DNA of 64,000 nucleotides. Origin: Bacteroidales bacterium. Lineage in GTDB: Bacteria > Bacteroidota > Bacteroidia > Bacteroidales > Muribaculaceae. This document shows, in pieces, positions 47,061 to 56,326 of this stretch (positions are counted from its first letter, which is position 1; the number at the start of each line of letters is the position of its first letter). The position numbers and the translations under genes were made by a program. A model generated the notes under the pieces. It was not told the origin of the DNA. It worked only from the letters and a program-made list of their open reading frames with translations, and did no database searches. The DNA is taken from the NCBI GenBank assembly GCA_020860515.1, contig JAJBUG010000091.1:1-64000 (forward strand), given 5' to 3'.

Positions 47061-48215
47061 ATGTTAAGCAAAAATATTGTAGATAAGCTTGCTTTGGTGG
47101 AGACTCCTGTATATCTGTATGATATTGGTTTACTGCGTGAGACGCTCGACAGTGTGTGCACAGCAGCAATGAAATATGGATATAAGATACATTATGCCAT
47201 CAAAGCGAACTTCGACGAGAAGATTCTAAGCATAATTCATGAGTATCCAGTGGGCATCGACTGCGCCAGCGGCGGTGAAATCAAGAAAGCTATCGAGGCT
47301 GGCTTCGATCCCAAGACTATTGTTTATGCAGGCGTTGGCAAGAAAGACAAGGAATTGAAGTATGCCATTGAAAAGAATCTTTTGGCTATCAACTGCGAGT
47401 CAATCCAGGAACTCGAAGTAATCGACGCTTTAGCTGGCGAAATGGCACGCAAAGTAGATGTATGCCTGCGTCTAAATCCTGACATTGACCCCCGCACTAA
47501 CCATTGCATTGACACTGGTCAAGCCGACAGCAAATTCGGTATTTCTTTCGAAGAGCTTCAAGACAAAGCCGACTGGATCAAAAGCCTTGAGAATATCAAT
47601 GTAATTGGAATGCACATCCACATCGGCAGCCAAATTCGTGAGCTGCATGTGTTTGAAAATATGTGCCGAAAAGCCAATAGCATTTACCAATGGCTTATTG
47701 GCCACGGTTTCTTCATCCGCATGGTAGATGTTGGCGGCGGCTTGGGCGTAAATTACGATATGCCGGAAAATGAGCCAATACCCAATTTCGCTTCGCTTTT
47801 CTCTATCGTGCACAACCATCTCGAGGTTGGCGATGCTGAAGTGCATTTTGAGTTTGGACGTAGCATTGTGGCTCAATGTGGTGAATTGATAACACGAGTC
47901 CTATTCAATAAGACAACTGCCACTGGCCGACGACTACTGATAGTAGATGCTTCGATGACCGAGTTAATCCGCCCTGCCCTTTATGGCAGCTATCACAATA
48001 TAGAGAACATTTCGGCTCCGGACGATGCTCCAAATGTAAAATACACAATCGTAGGCACTGCCTGTGAATCAACTGATGTGTTCGGTGAGAATTTCACTTT
48101 GGCTCGGAGCCAGCGCGGCGACCTGCTCACCATTAAAAGCGCAGGGGCCTATGGAATGTCTATGGCCAGCCAATACAACCTGCACCCCCTGCCCGGAGCA
48201 ATATACAATGAATAA
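47061..48215 (+). CDS. lysA: Diaminopimelate decarboxylase
   Basis: This cytoplasmic PLP enzyme decarboxylates meso-diaminopimelate to L-lysine, the last step of lysine synthesis. In the 384-residue protein the PLP-binding Lys is in HYAIKANF (Lys48). Further family motifs are DCASGGEIKKA, HIHIGSQI, VDVGGGLGVNY, FEFGRSIVAQCG, the substrate/PLP segment CESTDVFGE and SAGAYGMSMASQYN. It is transcribed alone from its own promoter and ends at a terminator shared with the convergent engB. The short C terminus is normal for Bacteroidales LysA. Confidence 0.95.
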   Translation: MLSKNIVDKLALVETPVYLYDIGLLRETLDSVCTAAMKYGYKIHYAIKANFDEKILSIIHEYPVGIDCASGGEIKKAIEAGFDPKTIVYAGVGKKDKELKYAIEKNLLAINCESIQELEVIDALAGEMARKVDVCLRLNPDIDPRTNHCIDTGQADSKFGISFEELQDKADWIKSLENINVIGMHIHIGSQIRELHVFENMCRKANSIYQWLIGHGFFIRMVDVGGGLGVNYDMPENEPIPNFASLFSIVHNHLEVGDAEVHFEFGRSIVAQCGELITRVLFNKTTATGRRLLIVDASMTELIRPALYGSYHNIENISAPDDAPNVKYTIVGTACESTDVFGENFTLARSQRGDLLTIKSAGAYGMSMASQYNLHPLPGAIYNE

Positions 48216-48245
48216 TTAATACAGTTGTGTCAAATTACAATTTCG

Positions 48246-48386
48246 CCAAGGAATCCCAGAGGGATTATTCCCAATAGTTATCAATATTCCATTTCCCCCA
48301 ACAAAATCGGTGCCAAAGGCACCGATTTTGTTGTTTTTGAGAGCATTCTGATAGCTATTGGGAAGAATCCCTCCGGGATTCCTTGG
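48246..48386. repeat. Nested inverted repeat with 38-bp arms
   Basis: The left arm (48246-48283) and right arm (48349-48386) are complementary over 38 bp with three mismatches. Each arm itself contains smaller palindromic parts (GGAATCCC...GGGATT). The 65-bp interior holds a terminator hairpin. It lies between convergent lysA and engB. The structure resembles a small miniature inverted-repeat element, but no target-site duplication or transposase is evident. Confidence 0.8.
48301..48338. terminator. Bidirectional terminator between lysA and engB
   Basis: ACAAAATCGGTGCC and its exact complement form a 14-bp stem with an AAA loop. A T5 run follows on the plus strand. It serves lysA and may also stop engB transcripts, although the minus-strand tail lacks a T tract. 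Confidence 0.85.
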
Positions 48387-48430
48387 TGAGGTCCCATTAT
48401 GATCCATCCCCATTGTTCATTATTAATTAT

Positions 48431-49240
48431 TCATAGTCCATGACTGTGGGGATTGAAATCCAGCACATCGGTACGCTCTTTTTCTTCGGCTTCGGTAGCC
48501 TTGTCATCATCAGCTTTGTCAATAGCTGCGCCAGGGAGACGCTCTTCGGCTTTTTTCTCCTCAGCCTTTAAATCTTTCTCATCCATATCATTGAAATTTT
48601 GGTTAGTATCTTCTTCCTCCTCTGCGGTGTCATCCACAATTTCGAGGGGGAGTTTGTTGAGTTCTTCAATATAATTGAGCAGTTCATCGCGTCCGCGCCC
48701 ATCCTCGCTCGAGGTTACAAAAATTGGTGGAAGCTCCTCCCACTCCTCCAGGAGTTTCTCACAGTATTTCGCCACATTTTGATTGGCCTGACCAGCCTTT
48801 AGCTTGTCAACCTTAGTGAACACAATGCTGAATGGCACACCATTCTCACCCAGCCATTCCATAAACCTTAGGTCAATCTTTTGCGGTTCGTGACGTGAAT
48901 CCACCAACAAGAATAAATTAGTCATCTGCTCGCGATAGAGGATATAATCACGGATCATCTTGTCGATTTTAGCCAAGTCAGCCTTGCTGCGCTGAGCGAA
49001 TCCATAGCCAGGCAGGTCCACAATATACCATTTGTCATTGACCAAGAAGTGATTTATCAGCATTGTCTTGCCAGGAGTGGCCGAAGTCATGGCCAAGCCT
49101 TTCTTGCCTGTAAGCATATTAATCAAAGACGACTTGCCCACATTGCTGCGGCCAATAAATGCATATTCGTGGAGCTCAGTATTAGGAGCCTTTTCCACGG
49201 ATGGACTACTGATTACGAAACGCGCGGTATTAACTATCAT
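48431..49240 (-). CDS. engB: Ribosome-biogenesis GTPase EngB/YsxC
   Basis: This cytoplasmic GTPase acts in assembly of the large ribosomal subunit. The G motifs are in order: [10 protein letters not shown] (30-39), TPGKT, DLPGYG, FTKVDK and TSSEDGRG. The GTPase core ends near residue 200. A highly charged tail of about 70 residues follows (rich in E, D and K, for example [10 protein letters not shown] and [10 protein letters not shown]), which typical bacterial EngB proteins of about 200 residues lack. Its promoter overlaps the end of the upstream helicase gene. Confidence 0.93.
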   Translation of the reverse strand: MIVNTARFVISSPSVEKAPNTELHEYAFIGRSNVGKSSLINMLTGKKGLAMTSATPGKTMLINHFLVNDKWYIVDLPGYGFAQRSKADLAKIDKMIRDYILYREQMTNLFLLVDSRHEPQKIDLRFMEWLGENGVPFSIVFTKVDKLKAGQANQNVAKYCEKLLEEWEELPPIFVTSSEDGRGRDELLNYIEELNKLPLEIVDDTAEEEEDTNQNFNDMDEKDLKAEEKKAEERLPGAAIDKADDDKATEAEEKERTDVLDFNPHSHGL

Positions 49241-49266
49241 GATTTCTTACATTTGATATTATAATG

Positions 49267-49299
49267 CAAAATTAGCGCTTTTTGTTTACATCTCCCAAA
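49267..49299 (-). promoter_or_regulatory. Promoter of engB within the helicase 3' end
   Basis: On the minus strand TTTG (49296-49299) and TAATTTTG (49267-49274) are 21 nt apart, a consensus match. The -33 box and spacer lie in the last codons of the helicase gene and the -7 element straddles its stop. Confidence 0.68.
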
Positions 49300-51506
49300 A
49301 TCTTTTGTGCTGTTGGCAAATCAAAACGAGTGCTCGCATACTCTGCATTAAGAAGATTGTCGGGAAGATATTGATCCCATTTGCCTCGCTCTTTCTTCAC
49401 TCGATTTACATCACTTGCAAGGTCAGCAGCATAAGCCTCTACATCCTCTATATCATGAGTCATCAAAGACATATCTTCAATATTTTCAACCCCAAGATTA
49501 TTGAGCGCAATATGGTCGTAAGGTGGATTAATATGCAACAATCGATTGCTCAAAGCCGCAATAGTGCGATTGACTCTCATTCCACCCCAAGTGAAAAAGC
49601 TGAGACTATCGCCATGTCGCAGATATGGTGTATTGCCAAGATCCATCTTGCGAAACCACGCACGGGCGGCTTCAAGCTGCTCGGCAGTGGCCGTGGAAGC
49701 ATCAAGATAGGGATATTTTTCATCACTCTTATAAATGTCGAGCATTTTAAGCGTTACTTCTGGTGAAGTTTCAATGCCAGTTCCCTCAAACATCATCTTG
49801 CCTTTGCTGAAAGTGGAGCTGGCATACACCGTACTTGATTTTTCCTCTACAGAATCCACAATCCATGGCGCACCTGCGAGGATAAACACTTCGCCATAAT
49901 ATGGCTTATATTGCACACTGCCTACAGTTTTGTGCGTGGCGCTATCAATTATGGTGTAATCCTTGGGTGTAGTAAAGGCGCTATAGAAATCACGCTGTGC
50001 CAACATTCGCTCACCCTCAGTGCCAATTACCAATTGACCAGTTTGCAACTGTGAGATTACTTTCTTTTTGCCAAGATGCTTGAGCAAATCAGCAAAGCCC
50101 TGCTTCGTCATAAAGCCAAAGGCCCCCTTGTTGCACAACAAGTCATAAGCCTCAGTAGCATAAAAACTGCCAAATTGAGATAGAAGTGACACCAATTGTT
50201 GCACTATCACTGACACATAGCTCATTTCAGGCATTGGAGGGTCGTAACGGCGCTGACGCAAAAGCTCAGTGACCGCTATATTCTGCACCAGATTGGTGCG
50301 GAGATGGAATTTGTAATCATCGCGCTGCTCATCCACACTGTATATGCGCAAAATTGATGGTTCTCCTCGCCTGCCCGACCGGCCAAGCCTCTGGCGGAGA
50401 GTGGATGGAGACCCAGCTGTGCCCACCTGAGCAATCGATTTGACCTTGCCGATATCCACACCCAATTCCATCGAAGCTGTGCAAATTGCAGTGACAGGAT
50501 GATGGCCTCGCTGCAAGTCTTTTTCTACCGCCTCACGTTCGTGTCGTGAGAGCGACCCATGATGAATGCGAAATTCATTAGGCACTCCCTCTTTTTCACT
50601 TTCCTTGGTCAGGGCTACCATATAAGCCTCGGCATCTTTACGGCTATTGGTAAATACAAGATTATTGGTCCCCCTCAATCGAGCGAAGAGTTCCTTGGCA
50701 ATCAATGGCTCAGGGTCGTGAGTGGCATCAGCTATATATTCCTTTACGGAGAGTTGTACCTGATGTGCCTCGGAGCCAGCATCAGGCAAAGCGCATGGCA
50801 ATGCCCTATCAGGCCTAAGAAATTTCTTCACATAATCAAAGTCACGAAAAGTTGCACTCATGGCAATGCGAGGGATTTTCCGGCCAATCACAAGTTCAAG
50901 CCTATCAAGCAAAGATTGCAATTGTTTGCCTCGCTCACTGCCAAGGAAGGAATGTAATTCATCAATTACTATATATTGGAGAGGTGCAAAAGCCTCGCGC
51001 AGCCAGGGTGCCTTGAGAGCCATCATGGCTTCCAAAGACTCGGGAGTGGTAACCAAGATGCCATCGGGATGCTTTGAGGCTGTCTGTTTGCGGCTCTGAG
51101 CCACATCGCCATGCCATGGAGTGACCTCTATGCCGAGGTAGCGTGTCATATCTTCGAGGCGCCGAGTCTGATCGTTGATCAGTGATTTCAATGGAGATAG
51201 TGAAAGCACTTTGAAGCCTCGCATGGGCTTATTGGGAGCGGCCACTAACTCAGGCCGAGCAGTGACTTCTGATGAACCCGCGTAGCAAACGGTGGAGGAT
51301 TGCGAAAGGAGGCGTGAGAGGATAGGAAGATAGGCGGCTTCGGTTTTACCGCCAGCAGTGGAGGCACTGATTACTACATCAGTGTCTCCACGCATTATAG
51401 GCTCAATCGAATTTTCTTGAATTGGTTTCAAGCCCTGCCATCCTTGCTGCCAAATCCAGCGCAATACCTTAGGATGAAGCTTTTCTATGTTATTTTGACT
51501 TTCCAT
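49272..51506 (-). CDS. Lhr-like superfamily 2 DEAD/DEAH-box helicase
   Basis: This is an ATP-dependent nucleic-acid helicase, probably in DNA repair or RNA metabolism. Starting at the ATG at 51506 (4 bp after the upstream stop) it has 744 residues. SF2 motifs are SASTAGGKTEAA (motif I, about 50), VIDELHSFLGSERG (DELH box, about 182), AMSATF (III), VFTNSRKDAEAYM (IV), CTASMELGVDIGKV (V) and QRLGRSGRRGE (VI, about 370). The DELH box and the motif V-VI spacing are Lhr-like. The C-terminal region (FFTWGGMRVNRTIAAL) also fits Lhr-core helicases. It is shorter than full Lhr and has no nuclease or ligase partner here. An upstream in-frame ATG at 51548 would overlap nifJ and is less likely. Confidence 0.85.
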   Translation of the reverse strand: MESQNNIEKLHPKVLRWIWQQGWQGLKPIQENSIEPIMRGDTDVVISASTAGGKTEAAYLPILSRLLSQSSTVCYAGSSEVTARPELVAAPNKPMRGFKVLSLSPLKSLINDQTRRLEDMTRYLGIEVTPWHGDVAQSRKQTASKHPDGILVTTPESLEAMMALKAPWLREAFAPLQYIVIDELHSFLGSERGKQLQSLLDRLELVIGRKIPRIAMSATFRDFDYVKKFLRPDRALPCALPDAGSEAHQVQLSVKEYIADATHDPEPLIAKELFARLRGTNNLVFTNSRKDAEAYMVALTKESEKEGVPNEFRIHHGSLSRHEREAVEKDLQRGHHPVTAICTASMELGVDIGKVKSIAQVGTAGSPSTLRQRLGRSGRRGEPSILRIYSVDEQRDDYKFHLRTNLVQNIAVTELLRQRRYDPPMPEMSYVSVIVQQLVSLLSQFGSFYATEAYDLLCNKGAFGFMTKQGFADLLKHLGKKKVISQLQTGQLVIGTEGERMLAQRDFYSAFTTPKDYTIIDSATHKTVGSVQYKPYYGEVFILAGAPWIVDSVEEKSSTVYASSTFSKGKMMFEGTGIETSPEVTLKMLDIYKSDEKYPYLDASTATAEQLEAARAWFRKMDLGNTPYLRHGDSLSFFTWGGMRVNRTIAALSNRLLHINPPYDHIALNNLGVENIEDMSLMTHDIEDVEAYAADLASDVNRVKKERGKWDQYLPDNLLNAEYASTRFDLPTAQKILGDVNKKR

Positions 51507-51510
51507 TTCA

Positions 51511-54500
51511 TTATGGATTCTCTGAGGCAATTCGCTCGGTATTGCCATGGGAGGCAGCTTTCAAGCGGTCGTAAATGGCCTGTGCTTCAGCTGCCGAAAT
51601 GCGTTGGCCAAGCACAGCAAAGCGTGTCTGATTAAGCAACATCGGTTCCATATCTAACGTAAGACCTTGGTGATCCATTACCAATGGATTATTGGCCCCA
51701 TTTCGGGGTGCTGACTCACCGAAAGAAATGATATGCTCATGCACCCAAGGCTTCGGACTCCACTTTGGAGCTGGAGGCAGAGGCTCTGATGATGGCAGTT
51801 CTACCATTGGATCGAAAAAGAGCGGATTCTCCTTGTTATTAGGATTGAAGCGATAGATAGGCCAAAACTTGTTCTCCACTGCCTCGCGCTGAGCTATAAT
51901 CGAGTGACTCAGTCCCTCTTTGATGCCAAACATCAAGCACGGGCAATAAGCAATCACAATCGATGGGCCTGGATAAGCCTCAGCCTCGGTGAATGCATGC
52001 ACCACTTGATTCATATTGCCGCCGATGGCCACCGATGCTACATATACATTTCGATAAGTCATCATCATCTGGCCAAGATTCTTGTGGTACTCGCGCTTGC
52101 CAGTGAAGGAATATTTGGTGCATGCACCATAAGGCGTAGCCTTTGATGTTTGCCCGCCAGTGTTGCTGTAGCATTGGGTGTCAAGCACAAGCAAATTCAC
52201 ATCGATGCCCGAGGCCAACACATGGTCGAGGCCTGCAAAACCGATATCATAGGCCCAGCCATCGCCGCCAACAATCCATACAGATTTCTTGCCAAACATA
52301 TCGGCATTAGGCTGGATTTCAGCCACATATTTGGCTTGCGGATTCTTGTTGAGCATAGCCTTTACCGTAAGGCCAGCTTTGTAAGATTTGTCATAATCAT
52401 CCTTAACAGCCAACCAGTCAACAAGCGCTTCGCGTAAATCCTCATCAATTTCAGGATCTTCAACGGCCTGACAGGCAAGGTCAATCAGCCCCTGACGGCG
52501 ATGAGCCAACGCCACAGCTATGCCATAGCCATACTCGGCATTGTCTTCAAAGAGTGAATTGCTCCATGCGGGGCCAAGACCCTGCTCGTTTCGGCAATAG
52601 GCCTGCGAGGGTGCATTTGCGCCCCAAATCGATGAGCAGCCAGTAGCATTAGCTATCACAGTGTGTTCGCCAAAGAGCTGGGTAAGAAGTTTCACATAAG
52701 GAGTTTCGCCACAACCTCCGCAGGCACCTGAGAATTCCAAAAGCGGAGTATAGAGCTGCGAGCCCTGAATTGTGTGGCGCGGGATTGCTCCTGCCTTTGA
52801 AGATATATGCTTTTGAGCAAACTCGAGGTTTGTATTTTCCACATCGCGATATTCGGCAACTGGCTTCATAGGAAGTGCACCTGCAGGACATACCGTAGAG
52901 CAAGATGCACAACCGGTGCAATCATCAGGATAATTTTGTATGCGCCAATGCATGCCTTTTATCCCTTCATCCCATGCATCTTTGGTTACGTAGCTCTTGG
53001 GGGCATCCTTAATTTCCTCATCAGTTGCTATGAAGGGCCGAATTGCGGCATGTGAGCAAACAAACGAGCATTCAGTACACTCAATACATTTCTCGGAATC
53101 CCATACAGGAATGAATGTGGCTATTTTGCGCTTCTCATAAGCAGTGGTGCCAGCTGGGAACACGCCATCAGCTATCATTTTCGATACTGGCAGCGAATTT
53201 CCTTTCAGATTCAACATAGGCATTCCTACCGTACGCTCCCATTCCGGCAGAGAATCAATATAGGCAGCCCGCCTGCGATCGCCTTCAGTTTCTCCTGCAT
53301 TAGCCCATTCGGCCGGATATTCAATGAGTTGCATTGCATCTAAGGCTTCCTCAATGGCGGCGCAATTGTTAGCCACTACTTCTTCACCCTCATGTCCGTA
53401 AGTCGCTTGCACTGATTTCTTGAGGGCAGAGATGGCTTCCTCGATGGGAACGATATCCATTAGCTTGAAGAAAACAGTCTCCATAATCATATTGATATGC
53501 TCGCCCAGATTGTGCTTATGGGCCAAGTCAACTGCGTTGACGTTGTAGAATCGAGCTTTCTTCTGAGCAATTTGACGCTTAACTCGTCCTGGAAGTTCGG
53601 CTTCGAGCTGCTTCATACTGGTCCATTGGGAATTAAGCACCAAGATACCGCCAGGCTTCAGACGGTCGATCATATCATATTTTTGAATATAAGTGGCCTT
53701 GTTGCATCCCACATAATCAGCATCGACTATTCCATATGCAGCCTTGATTGGGTGACTGGCAAATCGGAGTTGTGATATGGTGTAGCCGCCTGATTTCTTA
53801 GCAGAATAATTAAAATAAGCCTGGGCATAAAGATTAGTGTCGCCTCCTATAATTGAGGCAGCTTGCTTGGTTGCGCCTACTGTACCATCATTGCCAATTC
53901 CATAGAATACTATTTGCTTGGTATCATCGGCTATGGGGTCGAAATCATTATCGTAATCAAGTGAAAGATGGGTTACATCATCATTGATGCCAATCGTAAA
54001 TTGTTGCTTTGGTTCGGCCTTAGCCAATTCATCAAATATAGCCTTGGCCATACCAGGATTAAAGTCTTTGCTGCCAAGGCCATAACGTCCACGAATAGCC
54101 TGCACTTGTCTGCCAGATTCAAAAAGAGTGGTAGCCACATCTTGGTAAAGTGGTTCTCCGGGCGCACCTGGCTCTTTGTCACGGTCGAGCACTGCGATGC
54201 GCTTGCAGGTCTGAGGCAGAGCATTTAAGAATGCTTTTGCTGGGAAAGGCCGATAAAGACGCACCTTGATATGGCCTACTTTATAACCCATTTTGTTGAG
54301 GGCTTGCACAGTCTCTTCAATCACATCGCTGCTGCTGGCCATCGAAATCGTCACATATTCTGCCTCGGGATCCCCTACATAATCCATCAAATGGTAGGAT
54401 CGGCCAGTAAGCTTTGCCACTTGATCCATCTTTTGCTGCACAATTGCTGGCACAGCATCGTAATACTTGTTGCAAGCCTCGCGGTTCTGGAAATAAATGT

Positions 54501-55164
54501 CGGGATTCTGGGCTGTGCCACGCACATCGCTATGCTCTGGATTCATGCCTCGGCGACGAAACTCAGCCACCTTATCCCAGGGTACCAATGGCTTAAGTTC
54601 TTCATAATCCACGACCTCGATGCTTTGCATCTCATTGCTGGTACGAAAGCCATCCATCCAATGCAAGAATGGCACTGATGATTCAATAGCAGCCAAATGA
54701 GCCACAATGGCCAAATCATGGGTTTCTTGCACTGAAGAGGAGCATAAAAGAGCAAAACCAGTGGTGCGACAAGCCATCACATCGCTATGGTCACAGAAAA
54801 TTGATAATGCATGGGTGCCAACTACGCGCGACCCTATATGGAATACCGCAGGAAGCAAATTTCCTGCAATCTTGTACATATTGGGAATCATGAGCATCAG
54901 GCCTTGTGATGAGGTGAAGGTAGTAGCCAAAGCTCCGCCATCAGCCACTCCGTGAGTGGCACCGGCAGCTCCAAGCTCCGATTCGAGTTCTTTTACCTGC
55001 ATTGTCTGGCCGAATACATTCTTGCGACCTTGCATAGCCCAGCGGTCAGCCACCTCGCCCATTTCAGCGATAGGCGTGATTGGGTATATAGTAGCCACTT
55101 CGCTTAGAGCATAGGCCACATAAGTTGCCGCCAAGCAGCCATCCATTATCTGTTTTTGTGCCAT
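51511..55164 (-). CDS. nifJ: Pyruvate:ferredoxin (flavodoxin) oxidoreductase
   Basis: This cytoplasmic enzyme oxidises pyruvate with CoA to acetyl-CoA and CO2 and reduces ferredoxin, the main pyruvate route in anaerobic Bacteroidales. The 1217-residue single chain carries all fused domains: the N-terminal pyrimidine-binding domain (YPITPIAEMGEVAD), the gamma domain, two 4Fe-4S motifs (CIECTECSFVCSHA near 693 and CTGCASCSTVCPAG near 752), GCGETPYVKLL, GCSSIWGANAPS and the TPP-binding GGDGWAYDIGFAGLDH block with the downstream Asn. The domain set and pyruvate-type motifs argue against a multi-subunit oxalate oxidoreductase. It lies directly after the oxalate cluster but is separated by a hairpin. 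Confidence 0.96.
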   Translation of the reverse strand: MAQKQIMDGCLAATYVAYALSEVATIYPITPIAEMGEVADRWAMQGRKNVFGQTMQVKELESELGAAGATHGVADGGALATTFTSSQGLMLMIPNMYKIAGNLLPAVFHIGSRVVGTHALSIFCDHSDVMACRTTGFALLCSSSVQETHDLAIVAHLAAIESSVPFLHWMDGFRTSNEMQSIEVVDYEELKPLVPWDKVAEFRRRGMNPEHSDVRGTAQNPDIYFQNREACNKYYDAVPAIVQQKMDQVAKLTGRSYHLMDYVGDPEAEYVTISMASSSDVIEETVQALNKMGYKVGHIKVRLYRPFPAKAFLNALPQTCKRIAVLDRDKEPGAPGEPLYQDVATTLFESGRQVQAIRGRYGLGSKDFNPGMAKAIFDELAKAEPKQQFTIGINDDVTHLSLDYDNDFDPIADDTKQIVFYGIGNDGTVGATKQAASIIGGDTNLYAQAYFNYSAKKSGGYTISQLRFASHPIKAAYGIVDADYVGCNKATYIQKYDMIDRLKPGGILVLNSQWTSMKQLEAELPGRVKRQIAQKKARFYNVNAVDLAHKHNLGEHINMIMETVFFKLMDIVPIEEAISALKKSVQATYGHEGEEVVANNCAAIEEALDAMQLIEYPAEWANAGETEGDRRRAAYIDSLPEWERTVGMPMLNLKGNSLPVSKMIADGVFPAGTTAYEKRKIATFIPVWDSEKCIECTECSFVCSHAAIRPFIATDEEIKDAPKSYVTKDAWDEGIKGMHWRIQNYPDDCTGCASCSTVCPAGALPMKPVAEYRDVENTNLEFAQKHISSKAGAIPRHTIQGSQLYTPLLEFSGACGGCGETPYVKLLTQLFGEHTVIANATGCSSIWGANAPSQAYCRNEQGLGPAWSNSLFEDNAEYGYGIAVALAHRRQGLIDLACQAVEDPEIDEDLREALVDWLAVKDDYDKSYKAGLTVKAMLNKNPQAKYVAEIQPNADMFGKKSVWIVGGDGWAYDIGFAGLDHVLASGIDVNLLVLDTQCYSNTGGQTSKATPYGACTKYSFTGKREYHKNLGQMMMTYRNVYVASVAIGGNMNQVVHAFTEAEAYPGPSIVIAYCPCLMFGIKEGLSHSIIAQREAVENKFWPIYRFNPNNKENPLFFDPMVELPSSEPLPPAPKWSPKPWVHEHIISFGESAPRNGANNPLVMDHQGLTLDMEPMLLNQTRFAVLGQRISAAEAQAIYDRLKAASHGNTERIASENP

Positions 55165-55197
55165 AGGAATTTTTATTATGGTTTAAATGAATAAATG

Positions 55198-55224
55198 AGC
55201 CTGCGACGCTTGACGTCGCAGGCT
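55198..55224 (-). terminator. Hairpin after the AEC transporter gene
   Basis: AGCCTGCGACG and its exact complement form an 11-bp stem with a 5-nt loop. The minus-strand tail CATTTATTCATTT is only moderately T-rich. It separates the oxalate cluster from nifJ. Confidence 0.7.
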
Positions 55225-55245
55225 ATGACTATATCAGCAAATCCG

Positions 55246-56226
55246 TCACAAGAAGGATTTGCAGCATACATCTGTGATCCATATCCAGAGTGGGCAGAAG
55301 CCCATAAAGAGGATGACAGACAATGCAAGCGAACTGGTACCGGTGGCAACATAAGTGTCGTATTCATCGGCAATGATAATTCCCGAGAATGCTGGGGGCA
55401 GAGCAGCTGCCACAACGAGCATCTTAAGGTTCCAAGGATCCATCTTGAAGATGATACCGGCGATAAGGATGAAAGCAGGCATCATGATAAGCTTGAGAAT
55501 CGAGCCGAGGATTGCCTGCCAGTTGATCTGAATCTTTACGGCTGACAGTGTAACACCAGCTGAGAACACGGCCATAGATGCGTTGGCACCCTTGATAAGG
55601 TCAAACGAAGGGCTCAACCAATCAGGCCATTTAATGCCTACAACCACGAATATCACAGCCAAGATAGGCGCCCAGGCCACAGGCTGCTCAAGTGCGTGGA
55701 TTACAGGTTTCCACGGGTTCACATGCTTGCCGCTTGCCTTGGCATCGGCAGCGTTAAGGAGGGCAAGACCCACAGGAATACCAACGGCATTTACGACGAT
55801 ACCTACAATAGCCACAACAAGGGCAACTGCTGGAAGACCGCAAGTGGAGTCGAAGATAGGCTCCAACACGGCAAAACCGAGGAAGCCGATAGTCGGCGAA
55901 CCACTAATCAAGGCCGATACGGCAGCATCGGCTGGAGTATTCTTTTTAAAGCAATAGCGATAGACAAAATACACGATCATAAAGCACCCCATCATCACGA
56001 ATAGTGAAATGAGAGATAGCTTAATGTCCTTTACCAAGTCTTCGCGAGTGGCAGTAACAATAGATACGAATAGGGCAGCAGGGAGGGCGTAGTCGAGCAC
56101 TACCTTGTTGAACTGCTTGGAATCCGCGCCACTAAATATGCCTTTCTTGCCTGAGATGTAACCGGCAAGCATCACTACGATGATCGGGACGATCGCGTAG
56201 AGGATGATGTGTAGCATGTTTGACAT
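55246..56226 (-). CDS. AEC-family transporter (YfdV-like)
   Basis: This integral inner-membrane protein of 326 residues has about ten hydrophobic segments and belongs to the auxin efflux carrier / malonate-malate permease family. It starts LHIILYAIVPIIVVMLAGYI and has SLISLFVMMGCFMIVYFVYR and a final SSLALSVILFMGFCPLWIWI. It follows oxc by 100 bp in the same orientation as frc-oxc. E. coli has the same three families in yfdW-yfdU-yfdV, so oxalate uptake or oxalate/formate exchange is a reasonable inference. The exact substrate is not readable from sequence. Confidence 0.8.
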   Translation of the reverse strand: MSNMLHIILYAIVPIIVVMLAGYISGKKGIFSGADSKQFNKVVLDYALPAALFVSIVTATREDLVKDIKLSLISLFVMMGCFMIVYFVYRYCFKKNTPADAAVSALISGSPTIGFLGFAVLEPIFDSTCGLPAVALVVAIVGIVVNAVGIPVGLALLNAADAKASGKHVNPWKPVIHALEQPVAWAPILAVIFVVVGIKWPDWLSPSFDLIKGANASMAVFSAGVTLSAVKIQINWQAILGSILKLIMMPAFILIAGIIFKMDPWNLKMLVVAAALPPAFSGIIIADEYDTYVATGTSSLALSVILFMGFCPLWIWITDVCCKSFL

Positions 56227-56265
56227 AATTGAAACGGATTAAAGGTTGAAACTTGTGTTTTTAAA

Positions 56266-56310
56266 ATCCTTTCCTCCTTTCCTCCTTTAATCCATTTTGG
56301 AGGAAAGGAT
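56266..56310. repeat. Inverted repeat made of TTTCCTCC words
   Basis: ATCCTTTCCTCC (56266-56277) and its exact complement (56299-56310) form a 12-bp stem. The loop contains another copy of the CCTCCTTT word. It lies between oxc and the transporter gene and would form in their shared transcript. Confidence 0.75.
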
Positions 56311-56326
56311 GAGAGGAGGAAAAACT

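Noticed and set aside
49272..51506. Helicase as part of a phage-defence system
   Set aside because: It has the Lhr-like layout and stands alone between nifJ and engB, with no nuclease, methylase or other defence gene nearby.
51511..55164. nifJ product as an oxalate oxidoreductase linked to the oxalate genes
   Set aside because: It is a single fused chain with standard pyruvate:ferredoxin oxidoreductase motifs, and a hairpin separates it from the oxalate cluster.
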